DNA of 44,545 bases from an uncultured Lachnospiraceae bacterium (GTDB taxonomy: Bacteria > Bacillota > Clostridia > Lachnospirales > Lachnospiraceae), in the NCBI GenBank assembly GCA_944380065.1, contig CALWGM010000008.1:1-44545 (forward strand). Direction: 5' to 3'. The translations under genes and the position numbers were made by a program. How positions within the stretch are numbered: position 1 is the first letter of the stretch; every line of letters starts with the position of its first letter. Shown piece by piece: positions 8,509 to 17,226 of the stretch. The notes beneath the pieces were generated by a model. That model worked only from the letters and a program-made list of their open reading frames with translations. It had not been told where the DNA came from and did no database searches.

Positions 8509-8539
8509 GCATAAGGCGTACATCATGTACGCCTTATGC
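8509..8539 (+). other. perfect 15-bp stem-loop within the operon
   Basis: GCATAAGGCGTACAT (8509-8523) is the exact reverse complement of 8525-8539, with one base between. No T-run follows, so it is not a standard terminator. Placed directly after the binding-protein gene, it probably protects that part of the mRNA, as intercistronic hairpins do in other ABC operons where the binding protein is needed in excess. Confidence 0.65.
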
Positions 8540-8573
8540 GCTCTGTAGAGGCCAATGGAAACAGGTAAACGTA

Positions 8574-9401
8574 ATGGGAAGAAAAACAATACTCATATTA
8601 TTAGACGCCTGCCGGTTTGACCTGGCAGAAGAAACTGCCGGATATCTGGAACATCTGATCGAGAGATCCTGCGGGGCAAAATACTGTGTACAGGGAGAAT
8701 TGCCGTCCCAGTCCCGTCCGATGTACGAGACAACGATGACCGGCCTTCCTTCTTCCGTGCATGGGATCACGGACAATGAAGTGGTGCGCAGGTCGGATTG
8801 TGAAAATCTCTTCAGCCTGTGCCGCCAAAACGGGTTGAAAACAGCTGCCGCAGCCTATTACTGGATGAGCGAGCTGTATTACCGCGCCCCGTTCTGCCCG
8901 GAGTGTGACCGCTATCTTGCGGGAAACGGAGATTCCCTGATTGATTATGGGATTTTCTATTATGAAGATATCTATCCTGATTCACATCTTTATATGGATG
9001 CGGAATTCCTGCGGAAGACTTATCATCCGGATTTTCTGCTGATCCATCCGATGAACATCGATGACAGCGGGCACCGGTTTGGCGGGGATTCCCCGGAATA
9101 TCTGCGGGCCGGGCTGCGTTCTTTTGAACAGATTGCCAGGCTGCTTCCCGGATGGCTGTCGGAGGGATACCAGGTGGTTGTGACTGCGGATCACGGGATG
9201 TCGGCGGGCGGATACCATGGCGGGAACCGTGAGCCGCAGCGGCTGATTCCCCTTTACATTTTTGCGGACGGGGTAAAAAACGGGGATTTTTCGGACAGAA
9301 GGATTTCCCAGCTGAACACGGCTCCGCTGGTATGCCGGCTGCTGGGCATCCCTCCTGCAGAGGCCATGATGCAGGAGCTGGAAATTGAGATGGCAGATTA
9401 A
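8574..9401 (+). CDS. alkaline phosphatase superfamily hydrolase (nucleotide pyrophosphatase/phosphodiesterase-like)
   Basis: The product is 275 aa from ATG 8574 (GRKTILILLDACRFD); the reading frame extends upstream to 8493 but would cross the perfect hairpin. Metal-binding pattern residues are visible: D11, a Thr/Ser-rich nucleophile region at ~45-57 (QSRPMYETTMTG), D163-x3-H167 (DDSGH), D206-H207 (TADHG) and H215. This matches NPP or phosphonoacetate-hydrolase-type members rather than classical alkaline phosphatase. No signal peptide is present, so it is probably cytoplasmic and acts on an imported phosphodiester or phosphonate. It sits between the binding protein and permease genes, tying it to the transported substrate. 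Confidence 0.82.
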   Translation: MGRKTILILLDACRFDLAEETAGYLEHLIERSCGAKYCVQGELPSQSRPMYETTMTGLPSSVHGITDNEVVRRSDCENLFSLCRQNGLKTAAAAYYWMSELYYRAPFCPECDRYLAGNGDSLIDYGIFYYEDIYPDSHLYMDAEFLRKTYHPDFLLIHPMNIDDSGHRFGGDSPEYLRAGLRSFEQIARLLPGWLSEGYQVVVTADHGMSAGGYHGGNREPQRLIPLYIFADGVKNGDFSDRRISQLNTAPLVCRLLGIPPAEAMMQELEIEMAD

Positions 9402-9440
9402 CCCATACAGATGTATGGCTGGCAGATGGGAGTTGAACCT

Positions 9441-10289
9441 ATGAAGAAAAGAAAGTATATTTATCTACTTGCCTTGCTGCCGTTTATACTGGTGGCATTT
9501 ATGTACGAGATCATTCCTCTGGCAAAGATCATCGTAAACAGCTTCCAGCCGAATGAGGGGCTGGGCTTTACTTTGGAAAATTACCAGACGGTGTTTACGC
9601 AGCTGCTGTACCAAAAGGCGATCATCAACAGTATCAAGATTTCGCTGATTTCGGCGGCGGCAGGGATTGTGATTGCCTTTTTCGGCGCGAAATCCGCGCA
9701 TGACGTTGGAGGAAAGCTGAATAATGTTTTTACAACCATTCTCAATATGGTGTCGAATTTCGCGGGCATCCCGCTGGCATTTGCTTACATGATCCTTCTG
9801 GGAAACGCCGGTATTATGGTACAGATCGGCAGAAATTACGGGCTGGAGGCGCTGGCGAATTTTAATCTGTATTCTACCAACGGTATCAGCCTGGTATATG
9901 TTTATTTCCAGATACCGCTGTCCACGCTCCTGCTGCTCCCCGCATTTGAAGGGATCCGCAAGGAGTGGAAGGAAGCGTCCACGCTTTTGGGCGCCGGTAT
10001 GGGGACTTTCTGGGGAAGAATCGGGATTCCGGTTCTGATGCCCAGTATCCTGGGCACCTTCAGCGTACTTTTTGCCAATGCTCTGGCTGCATATGCGACC
10101 GTTTACGCATTGATGATGAACAGTATGTCCCTGCTGCCTGTGCAGATTGCAGGAAGCTTCGTGGGCGAGGTGACGATCAAAAAGGGACTGGGCGGCGCAT
10201 TGTCCGTCGTCATGATGCTGATCATGGTTGTCATGATTATTGTCACGAATAAGATCAGCAAATATTTCCAGAAGGGAGTGAAGCAGTAA
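9441..10289 (+). CDS. ABC transporter permease
   Basis: The product is 282 aa from ATG 9441, preceded at 8 bases by GGGAG. It has about six hydrophobic segments and the binding-protein-dependent permease EAA-like loop (EGIRKEWKEASTLLGAGMGTFWGRIGIPVLMPSI), which contacts the ATPase. It belongs to the PotB/ThiP/PhnU-type group that goes with family 1 binding proteins. The stop overlaps the start of the second permease (TAATG), so the two subunits are probably made in equal amounts. Confidence 0.92.
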   Translation: MKKRKYIYLLALLPFILVAFMYEIIPLAKIIVNSFQPNEGLGFTLENYQTVFTQLLYQKAIINSIKISLISAAAGIVIAFFGAKSAHDVGGKLNNVFTTILNMVSNFAGIPLAFAYMILLGNAGIMVQIGRNYGLEALANFNLYSTNGISLVYVYFQIPLSTLLLLPAFEGIRKEWKEASTLLGAGMGTFWGRIGIPVLMPSILGTFSVLFANALAAYATVYALMMNSMSLLPVQIAGSFVGEVTIKKGLGGALSVVMMLIMVVMIIVTNKISKYFQKGVKQ

Positions 10290-11101
10290 TGAAACAAAAA
10301 CGGATTGGTTCCTCTATCATTGTTGTCCTGGTTATGATCTATCTGCTGATCCCCCTTGCGGTGACGATTATCTATTCCCTGTTTGAGCAGTGGACAGATA
10401 TTGTCCCCAGAGGCTTTTCCTTTTCTGCCTATGCGGAGATTTTCCAGGATAAAGAGTTTCTCCTGAGCCTGGGACGGACGGTTGTGATCTGTATTATCCC
10501 TGTGGCGCTGACCATTGTGCTGGTGCTGCTGGCCCTGTTTGTGACGACGATTTATTTCCCGAAGTTAGAACAGTATGTGCAGATCATCTGTATGATCCCC
10601 TATACGATCCAGGGCGTGATCCTTTCCGTCAGTATCCTGGGACTTTACGTCAGCAACCCCACGTTCCTGGGAAACCGGATCGTGATGCTGATCGGCGCTT
10701 ATTGTATTATCATACTTCCCTATATCTATCAGGGCATCCGCAACGGTATGCGTTCCGTCAATATGCCGATGCTCTTAGAGGCGGCGGAGATGCTGGGCGC
10801 GTCCAAGCTTTACGCGTTTTTCAAGGTGATTGTTCCGAATATCCTGTCGGCGATTGTGGTTTCTTCCCTGCTGGCGATCGGAATTATTTTCGGTGACTAC
10901 GTCCTGGTAAGGAACCTGGCCGGTTCTGTATTCCCGAATGTACAGATTTATCTGTATCAGGCCATGAAGTCTGACAGTATGAAGTCCAGCGCTGTTTTTG
11001 TTGTGATTATGGCCGTTACCTTCCTGATCAGTGCGGTTGTACTTTACTTCAGGAGCAGGGAAGGACAGCACCGCAGTGAGCGGAAAAGAGCAAAGGAGTA
11101 A
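10289..11101 (+). CDS. ABC transporter permease
   Basis: The product is 270 aa with about six transmembrane segments and an EAA-like loop (LLEAAEMLGASKLYAFFKVIVPNIL). It is the PotC/PhnV-type second membrane subunit of the same importer. The ATG at 10289 overlaps the TAA of the preceding permease gene by one base. The ATPase gene follows after 14 bases. Confidence 0.92.
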   Translation: MKQKRIGSSIIVVLVMIYLLIPLAVTIIYSLFEQWTDIVPRGFSFSAYAEIFQDKEFLLSLGRTVVICIIPVALTIVLVLLALFVTTIYFPKLEQYVQIICMIPYTIQGVILSVSILGLYVSNPTFLGNRIVMLIGAYCIIILPYIYQGIRNGMRSVNMPMLLEAAEMLGASKLYAFFKVIVPNILSAIVVSSLLAIGIIFGDYVLVRNLAGSVFPNVQIYLYQAMKSDSMKSSAVFVVIMAVTFLISAVVLYFRSREGQHRSERKRAKE

Positions 11102-11115
11102 AGGAGAAAACGAAC

Positions 11116-12123
11116 ATGTCATATATACGTTTTGAGAACCTGTATAAAAGCTTTGGATCCAACGAAGTATTAAAAAATATTAATCTGGAAATTGAAAAAG
11201 GCCAGCTGGTTACCTTGCTCGGCCCTTCCGGCTGCGGAAAGAGTACGCTGCTGCGCTGCCTGGCGGGGCTGGAAACCGTGACCAGCGGAAAGGTGTATCT
11301 GGACGACAGGGATATTACCGATGTGAGTCCCAAGAACAGGGACATCGGCATGGTGTTCCAGCAGTACAGCCTGTTCCCCAATATGACGGTAGAACAGAAC
11401 GTGGCGTTCGGGCTGAAAATGAAAAAATATGAAAAAAGCAAAATTGACACAAAGGTGAAGGAAATTGTGGAAATTGTAGGTCTTGGAGACAAGATGAAAC
11501 ATTATCCCTCCCAGCTTTCCGGCGGACAGCAGCAGAGAGCTGCCCTGGCAAGGGCGATTGTGACGGAGCCGAAGGTTCTCCTTTTGGATGAGCCGCTGTC
11601 TGCCATTGACGCCCTTCTGCGCCATTCCCTGCAGATTGAGATCCGCAGGATCCAGAGGGAGCTGGATATTACCGCGATCTTTGTAACCCATGACCAGGAT
11701 GAGGCCATGGTGATGTCGGATATGATCCACCTGATGTATCAGGGCGTCATCGACCAGTCCGCAAAGCCTATCGAGCTGTATACGAAACCGGCGACAAAAT
11801 TTGCCGCGTCCTTTATCGGGCATTACAACGTGCTGTCAGCTGCGGAGATGGAGAAGGTCTGCGGGCAGAAGATCGACAGTGAGAATATTTCCTTCCGTCC
11901 GGAGATTATTAAGATTGCCGGAAAACCGTCTGAGGATCCGGACTGCTATGTGATGAAAGGGAAAGTGGCTGTCAGCCTTCCCCACGGAAACATCCTCCGT
12001 TACGGCGTACTCTGCAACGGGATGCAGATCGATGTGGATGTACTGTTTGATAATGTGGAATTGTTTGATGTTCATGATGAAGTGTACCTGTCTGTGAAAA
12101 AGGATGACTGCATTTACCTGTAA
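11116..12123 (+). CDS. ABC transporter ATP-binding protein (PotA-type)
   Basis: The product is 335 aa. The Walker A motif is GPSGCGKST (36-44), the Q-loop is QQYSLFP, the signature is LSGGQQQRAALARA and the Walker B is VLLLDEPLSAID, with a switch histidine in VTHDQDEAM. The ~100-residue C-terminal part resembles a TOBE-like regulatory domain (ENISFRPEIIKI...). It powers the importer formed with the two upstream permeases and the lipoprotein. Ribosome binding site AAGGAG lies before ATG 11116. The GDPD gene follows 12 bases downstream. Confidence 0.93.
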   Translation: MSYIRFENLYKSFGSNEVLKNINLEIEKGQLVTLLGPSGCGKSTLLRCLAGLETVTSGKVYLDDRDITDVSPKNRDIGMVFQQYSLFPNMTVEQNVAFGLKMKKYEKSKIDTKVKEIVEIVGLGDKMKHYPSQLSGGQQQRAALARAIVTEPKVLLLDEPLSAIDALLRHSLQIEIRRIQRELDITAIFVTHDQDEAMVMSDMIHLMYQGVIDQSAKPIELYTKPATKFAASFIGHYNVLSAAEMEKVCGQKIDSENISFRPEIIKIAGKPSEDPDCYVMKGKVAVSLPHGNILRYGVLCNGMQIDVDVLFDNVELFDVHDEVYLSVKKDDCIYL

Positions 12124-12135
12124 GGGAGTGTTATT

Positions 12136-12876
12136 ATGACAAAAAATTTTGCGCACCGGGGATATTCCGGGAAATATCCGGAAAATACATTGCTGGCTTT
12201 TGAAAAAGCGCTGGAGGCCGGGTGTGACGGCATTGAATTAGATGTGCATCTGTCCAGTGACGGGGAAGTGGTGATTATCCATGACGAGCTGGTGGACCGG
12301 ACAACCGACGGCACCGGACTGGTGGGCAGCCATACGCTGGCGCAGCTGAAAACACTGGATGCGTCCGCCGGATTCCGGGGTGTATACGGACGGAATGAGA
12401 TCCCGACGCTCCGGGAATATTTTGAACTTGTGAAAGAGAAAGATGTGGTGACCAATATCGAGCTGAAAACCGGCGTGGATACCTATCCGGGGATCGAAGA
12501 AAAGACGCTTTCCCTGATCGATGAATTTGGCCTCCGTGACCGGATAATCATTTCCTCGTTCAATCATTATTCGGTGATGCATTTTAAGGAGCTGGCTCCG
12601 GACATCCCCTGCGGATTTTTGGAGGAAAGCTGGGTGATCGGTATGCCTGCCTACACCAAAGAACACGGGATGGAATTTGTGCACCCGATTTTCAACGCAG
12701 TAACAGAAGGGTTTGCGGCCCAGTGCCGGGCGTGCGGCATCGGGATCAATACCTGGACCGTGAACACCAGAGAGGATATGCTGGATATGCTGCAGAAGGG
12801 CGTCCACGCGATCATTGGAAATGAGCCGGAGCTGGCGGGACAGGTGATCGCCGAGTATGAAGCAGGCAGGCGGTGA
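12136..12876 (+). CDS. glycerophosphodiester phosphodiesterase (GDPD)
   Basis: The product is 246 aa. GDPDs hydrolyse glycerophosphodiesters such as glycerophosphoethanolamine to glycerol-3-phosphate and the free alcohol. The catalytic and metal-binding set is complete: H7-R8 (AHRG), E16 (PENT), E34 and D36 (GIELDVH) and H49 (VIIHDE). There is no signal peptide, so the enzyme acts in the cytoplasm after uptake. It lies between the ABC importer and eutA with short gaps (12 and 6 bases). That is the main sequence argument that this operon feeds ethanolamine into EutBC from a glycerophosphodiester. Confidence 0.93.
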   Translation: MTKNFAHRGYSGKYPENTLLAFEKALEAGCDGIELDVHLSSDGEVVIIHDELVDRTTDGTGLVGSHTLAQLKTLDASAGFRGVYGRNEIPTLREYFELVKEKDVVTNIELKTGVDTYPGIEEKTLSLIDEFGLRDRIIISSFNHYSVMHFKELAPDIPCGFLEESWVIGMPAYTKEHGMEFVHPIFNAVTEGFAAQCRACGIGINTWTVNTREDMLDMLQKGVHAIIGNEPELAGQVIAEYEAGRR

Positions 12877-12882
12877 TGTCTG

Positions 12883-14310
12883 ATGGACAGGATCTTGAGT
12901 GTCGGCATTGATATTGGCACATCTACGACACAGGTGATCTTCAGCCGGCTGTCCGTGGAGAATACGGCCGGGTTTTTCTCCGTACCCCATGTGGATATTG
13001 TCAGCAAGGAGATTCTCTATAAAAGCGTCCCACAGGAAACGCCCTTAAAATCCCCGGTGCTGATCGATGCCGGAAGGGTGCGGGAGCTGGTGGACCGCGA
13101 GTTCCGGAAAGCCGGATACCGGCCGGAGGATACGCAGAGCGGAGCGGTGATTATCACCGGAGAGTCTGCCCGGAAAGAGAATTCGGATGCTGTGCTGGCG
13201 GAACTTTCTGATTTTTCCGGGGAATTTGTGGTTGCCGCCGCCGGCCCGGATCTGGAATCTGTCATTGCCGGAAAAGGCAGCGGCGCATATCAGTACAGCA
13301 TCGACCATCATTGCCGGGCCGTCAACCTGGATATCGGCGGAGGTACTGCAAACGCGGTGCTGTTCGACAATGGAGAGACGGTATCCAGAGGCTGTGTGGA
13401 CATTGGCGGCCGTCTGATCTGCGTAAATGGAAATGGCATGGTAAAAAAGGTCAGCCCGGCGGCCGCTGCGGTGGCGGCGGATCTTGGCGAAGCGGTTTCT
13501 GTGGGAAGCAGGGTTTCTGCTGCGGCGCTTTCCAAAGTCACAGACCGGATGGCCGGTCTGCTGGAGAGCTTTTTAGGGATTGCGCCGGCGGATGAGCTTT
13601 TGCGGGAAATCCGTACGCCGGGGAGCAGCCGGCTGACGGCCGGCGGAGATTTTGACGCGATCTTTTTTTCCGGCGGGGTGGCGGATCTGATTTATCACGA
13701 CTGTGAAAACGATTTCCGGTATGGTGATATCGGCGTCCTCTTAGGGCGCTCTGTCAGGCAAAGCAGGCTCTGCCGGGATTTTCAGATGCCGGAGGCCGGG
13801 GAAACCATCTGTGCCACAGTGGTGGGAGCCGGAATGTATACGACAACCATTTCCGGCAGTACCATCAGCTACTCTTCTGATATTTTCCCCATGAAAAATG
13901 TGCCGGTTCTGAAGCTGGGCCGGCAGTTGGAGGAGGACTGTTTTCAGGGGAGGAAGCAATCCCTGATCTGGCAGATCCGCTGGTTTTTGGATCAGACCGG
14001 AGCCAGCAGGCTTGTGATGGCCATGAAGGGGAAACGGAATCCGGATTATGGGGAAATCAGCCGGGCGGCCCGGTGCCTGTGGGAAGCTCTGGATGAGACG
14101 CTTCCTTATGGGGCTCCTGTCCTGCTGGTGCTGGAGCAGGATATCGCCAAGGCGCTGGGGACGCTGCTGCGGCGGTTTTCCGGCGGCAGACGCCAGCTCG
14201 TCGTGGTGGACAATATCCGGACAGAAGAAGGAGATTATATGGATTTTGGGAAACCGGTGATGGCCGGCATGGTGATCCCGGTGATTATAAAAACAATGGT
14301 ATTTGGATAG
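12883..14310 (+). CDS. eutA: ethanolamine ammonia-lyase reactivating factor EutA
   Basis: The product is 475 aa. EutA is an actin-like ATPase that exchanges damaged cobalamin from ethanolamine ammonia-lyase so the enzyme can be reloaded with adenosylcobalamin. Phosphate-binding motifs are seen at the N-terminus (SVGIDIGTSTTQVIFSRL) and near residue 147 (NLDIGGGTANAVLFDNG), with other family segments such as VVGAGMYTTTISGSTI. It is placed directly before eutB, as in known eut operons, with a 14-base gap. Confidence 0.95.
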   Translation: MDRILSVGIDIGTSTTQVIFSRLSVENTAGFFSVPHVDIVSKEILYKSVPQETPLKSPVLIDAGRVRELVDREFRKAGYRPEDTQSGAVIITGESARKENSDAVLAELSDFSGEFVVAAAGPDLESVIAGKGSGAYQYSIDHHCRAVNLDIGGGTANAVLFDNGETVSRGCVDIGGRLICVNGNGMVKKVSPAAAAVAADLGEAVSVGSRVSAAALSKVTDRMAGLLESFLGIAPADELLREIRTPGSSRLTAGGDFDAIFFSGGVADLIYHDCENDFRYGDIGVLLGRSVRQSRLCRDFQMPEAGETICATVVGAGMYTTTISGSTISYSSDIFPMKNVPVLKLGRQLEEDCFQGRKQSLIWQIRWFLDQTGASRLVMAMKGKRNPDYGEISRAARCLWEALDETLPYGAPVLLVLEQDIAKALGTLLRRFSGGRRQLVVVDNIRTEEGDYMDFGKPVMAGMVIPVIIKTMVFG

Positions 14311-14324
14311 AAGAAGGTGATAGA

Positions 14325-15713
14325 TTGAAATTATCGACACGGCTTTCAGGACGTACCTTTCAGTTCTCATCTGTAAAGGAAGTTCTGGCAAAGGCCAACG
14401 AACTGAAATCCGGCGATATACTGGCGGGGGTTGCGGCAGCTTCCGATCTGGAACGGATTGCGGCCAAAGAAGTACTGAGCGGGCTGCTTTTGTCTGACCT
14501 GAGGGAACATCCGGTGGTGCCCTATGAGGAGGATGAGGTAACCAGGATCATCCAGGACGGCGTGGACGAAGCCGTTTATGGCAGAATCCGGAACTGGAGC
14601 GTGGGAGAGCTCAGGGAATATATTTTAAATTACGGTACATCGGAGGATGACATCCGGCAGTTAAGCAAAGGCCTCACCAGCGAGATGACGGCGGCTGTCT
14701 GCAAGCTGATGTCCAACCTGGATCTGGTATATGCTGCCGGGAAGGTGAGGATCCCGGCACACTGCAATACGACCATCGGGCTTCGGGGGACGTTGGCCAC
14801 CCGTCTGCAGCCCAATCATTCCACTGATAACGTGGAGGGGATCACAGCTTCCCTGTTTGAGGGACTCAGCTATGGCTGCGGGGACGCGCTGATCGGACTG
14901 AATCCGGTGAATGATACGGTGTCCAGTCTGTCGGAGGTGCTGAAACGATTTGATGAGGTAAAGAGAGCGTTTGAGATACCGACCCAGATCTGTGTCTTAG
15001 GGCATATTACCACGCAGATTGAGGCTGTCAGGAACGGGGCGCCGGCCGACATGATTTTCCAGTCCATTGCCGGCAGCGAAAAGGGCAACCGGGCTTTCGG
15101 CTTTTCCGCGCAGACGGTCCGGGAGGCTATGGAGCTTCTGCAGGAAAAGGGAACGGGACAGGGGCCGGATGTGCTGTATTTTGAGACCGGCCAGGGATCC
15201 GAGCTTTCCTCAGACGCACATTACGGCGCGGATCAGGTGACGATGGAAGCACGCTGCTACGGGTTCGCCAGGCAGTTCCATCCGTTTATGGTCAATACGG
15301 TGGTAGGCTTTATCGGACCGGAATATCTCTATGACAGCCGGCAGGTGATCCGTGCCGGACTGGAGGATCATTTTATGGGAAAACTGACGGGGATTCCCAT
15401 GGGATGTGACTGCTGCTATACCAACCATATGATGGCGGACCAGAATGATATTGAAAATCTTTCCCTGCTGCTTGCTTCTTCCGGCGTCAATTATATTTTA
15501 GGCGTGCCTGCCGGTGATGATGTGATGCTGAACTATCAGACGAACGCTTACCATGACGCGGCGGCGATCCGGGAGATCCTGGGGCTGCGGCCGATCCGGG
15601 AGTTTGACCAGTGGCTGGAAAAAATGGGGATCAGCGAGAACGGGAAGCTGACGAAATATGCCGGCGACCCTACGCTGTTTATCCGGCGGGGAGGTGGAAC
15701 ATCATGGCATTGA
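14325..15713 (+). CDS. eutB: ethanolamine ammonia-lyase large subunit EutB
   Basis: The product is 462 aa with a TTG start at 14325 after AGAAGGTGAT; this start aligns with the known EutB N-terminus (MKL..T..G..Y.F..VKEVLAKANE). EutB is the TIM-barrel subunit that, with EutC and adenosylcobalamin, converts ethanolamine to acetaldehyde and ammonia. Strongly conserved segments include CVLGHITTQIEAVRNGAP, YFETGQGSELS, NTVVGFIGPEYLYDSRQ, LEDHFMGKLTGIPMGCDCC and GDDVMLNYQTNAYHD. The length matches E. coli EutB (453). The end overlaps eutC by 10 bases. Confidence 0.98.
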   Translation: MKLSTRLSGRTFQFSSVKEVLAKANELKSGDILAGVAAASDLERIAAKEVLSGLLLSDLREHPVVPYEEDEVTRIIQDGVDEAVYGRIRNWSVGELREYILNYGTSEDDIRQLSKGLTSEMTAAVCKLMSNLDLVYAAGKVRIPAHCNTTIGLRGTLATRLQPNHSTDNVEGITASLFEGLSYGCGDALIGLNPVNDTVSSLSEVLKRFDEVKRAFEIPTQICVLGHITTQIEAVRNGAPADMIFQSIAGSEKGNRAFGFSAQTVREAMELLQEKGTGQGPDVLYFETGQGSELSSDAHYGADQVTMEARCYGFARQFHPFMVNTVVGFIGPEYLYDSRQVIRAGLEDHFMGKLTGIPMGCDCCYTNHMMADQNDIENLSLLLASSGVNYILGVPAGDDVMLNYQTNAYHDAAAIREILGLRPIREFDQWLEKMGISENGKLTKYAGDPTLFIRRGGGTSWH

Positions 15714-16510
15714 GCGAACAGCAGATCCGGCAGATTGCGGAGGCTGTTTTGGCGGAGCTTGCGGCAGCGGGGAAGCTGCCCCAAAAGAGCTGCGGGCTGA
15801 AGCAGCCGCAGGATGAGAAGGCGCTGCGGCGAATGCTCCGCACTACGACCGCCAGGATCGGCATCGGAAATGCCGGGCCGAGGCTGAAGACACAGACGCT
15901 GCTGACCTTGCGGGCAGACCATGCGGCAGCCAGGGACGCGGTTATGATGGATGTGGATCAGGGACTGTTAGACAGTCTGGGGCTGTTCACCGTCCAGACC
16001 TGCTGCAGTGAAAAGAATGAATTCCTTACCCGGCCGGATCTGGGACGGAAGCTGAATGAAGAGGCGGTGCGTACCATCCGCAGCCGCTGTGAGATGCACC
16101 CGGATGTCCAGATTTGTGTGGCGGACGGCTTAAGCTCTACCGCCATTCAGGCAAATATACCGAATATCCTTCCCATCCTGAAGGAGGGGCTTTCGGAGCA
16201 GGGGCTGAAAATGGGAACGCCGTTTTTTATCAAATATGGCCGGGTGGCGGTGGAAGACCAGATCAGCGAAATCCTGGGAGCACGGGTGGTCTGCATCCTG
16301 ATCGGCGAACGTCCCGGCCTTGGCAGTGCGGAGAGCATGAGCGCCTATCTGGCGTACGACGCGAAGGTGGGGATGCCGGAAGCACGGCGTACCGTGGTTT
16401 CCAATATCCATAAAGATGGTATCAACGCGGTGGAGGCCGGGGCTTATCTGGTGGATCTGATCGGTGAGATTTCAGAGAAAAAAGCCAGCGGCGTAGATCT
16501 CCGGCACTGA
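15704..16510 (+). CDS. eutC: ethanolamine ammonia-lyase small subunit EutC
   Basis: The product is 268 aa from ATG 15704, 6 bases after GGGGAGGTGG. It completes ethanolamine ammonia-lyase and helps bind cobalamin. Recognisable family segments are RIGIGNAGPRLKTQTLL, FLTRPDLGRKL, ADGLSSTAIQAN and IGERPGLGSAESMSAYL. The first ~20 residues (ALSEQQIRQIAEAVLAELAA) form a short amphipathic helix followed by a linker, like the encapsulation peptide described for EutC in other organisms, which targets the enzyme into the microcompartment. Confidence 0.97.
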   Translation: MALSEQQIRQIAEAVLAELAAAGKLPQKSCGLKQPQDEKALRRMLRTTTARIGIGNAGPRLKTQTLLTLRADHAAARDAVMMDVDQGLLDSLGLFTVQTCCSEKNEFLTRPDLGRKLNEEAVRTIRSRCEMHPDVQICVADGLSSTAIQANIPNILPILKEGLSEQGLKMGTPFFIKYGRVAVEDQISEILGARVVCILIGERPGLGSAESMSAYLAYDAKVGMPEARRTVVSNIHKDGINAVEAGAYLVDLIGEISEKKASGVDLRH

Positions 16511-16534
16511 AACGGACGGAGGATGGGATGACTT

Positions 16535-17188
16535 ATGAAACATGATGCGATCAGGACGAAGATCCTGAGTGTTCGAATGATACCAAACGCGGATCCCATG
16601 CTGCTCGGCGCGCTGCATCTGCCGCGGGAATGCCGGAGTCTGGGGCTGATTACTACAGACTGCGACGACGTCTCCTATGCGGCGCTGGATGAGGCGACCA
16701 AAAAGGCGCAGGTTTCTGTGGCGTACGCAAAAAGTATGTATGCTGGCTCCTCGAATGCCAGTACAGCCCTGGCAGGAGAGTTCATCGGCATTCTGGCAGG
16801 CGAAAATCCGGCGGAGGTAAAAAGCGGCCTGGAGGCGGCGGTTTCTTTTATAGAGGAGGACGCCTGTTTTTACAGCGCCAATGAAGAGGACAGCGTGGTC
16901 TATTTCGCCCACTGTATTTCCAGGACCGGTTCCTATCTTTCCGCCCTGGCGGGAGTCCCGGAGGGGACTGCCATGGCCTATCTGATTGCGCCTCCCCTTG
17001 AAGCGATGGTGGGGCTGGACGCGGCCATAAAAAGCGCCGAGGTAGAACTGAAATGTTTTTACGGTCCCCCGACAGAAACCAACTTTGCGGGAGGGTTGCT
17101 GACCGGGGACCAGGCAGCCTGCAAAGCAGCCTGTGAGGCGTTTGCTGAAGCAGTCTGCGAAATTGCAGGTACCCCATTGTCCTTTTAG
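16535..17188 (+). CDS. eutL: ethanolamine microcompartment shell protein EutL
   Basis: The product is 217 aa with tandem, circularly permuted BMC domains, the usual EutL length. EutL forms pseudohexameric trimers with a gated central pore in the shell. Family segments include MLLGALHLPRECRSLGLIT, SMYAGSSNASTALAGEFIG, GTAMAYLIAPPLEAMVGLD and the C-terminal TNFAGGLLTGDQAACKAAC. It sits 24 bases after eutC, the usual eutC-eutL order. Confidence 0.96.
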   Translation: MKHDAIRTKILSVRMIPNADPMLLGALHLPRECRSLGLITTDCDDVSYAALDEATKKAQVSVAYAKSMYAGSSNASTALAGEFIGILAGENPAEVKSGLEAAVSFIEEDACFYSANEEDSVVYFAHCISRTGSYLSALAGVPEGTAMAYLIAPPLEAMVGLDAAIKSAEVELKCFYGPPTETNFAGGLLTGDQAACKAACEAFAEAVCEIAGTPLSF

Positions 17189-17226
17189 GCAATGCGGTGA
17201 AAATACAGGACAAAGGAGGTGCATTT

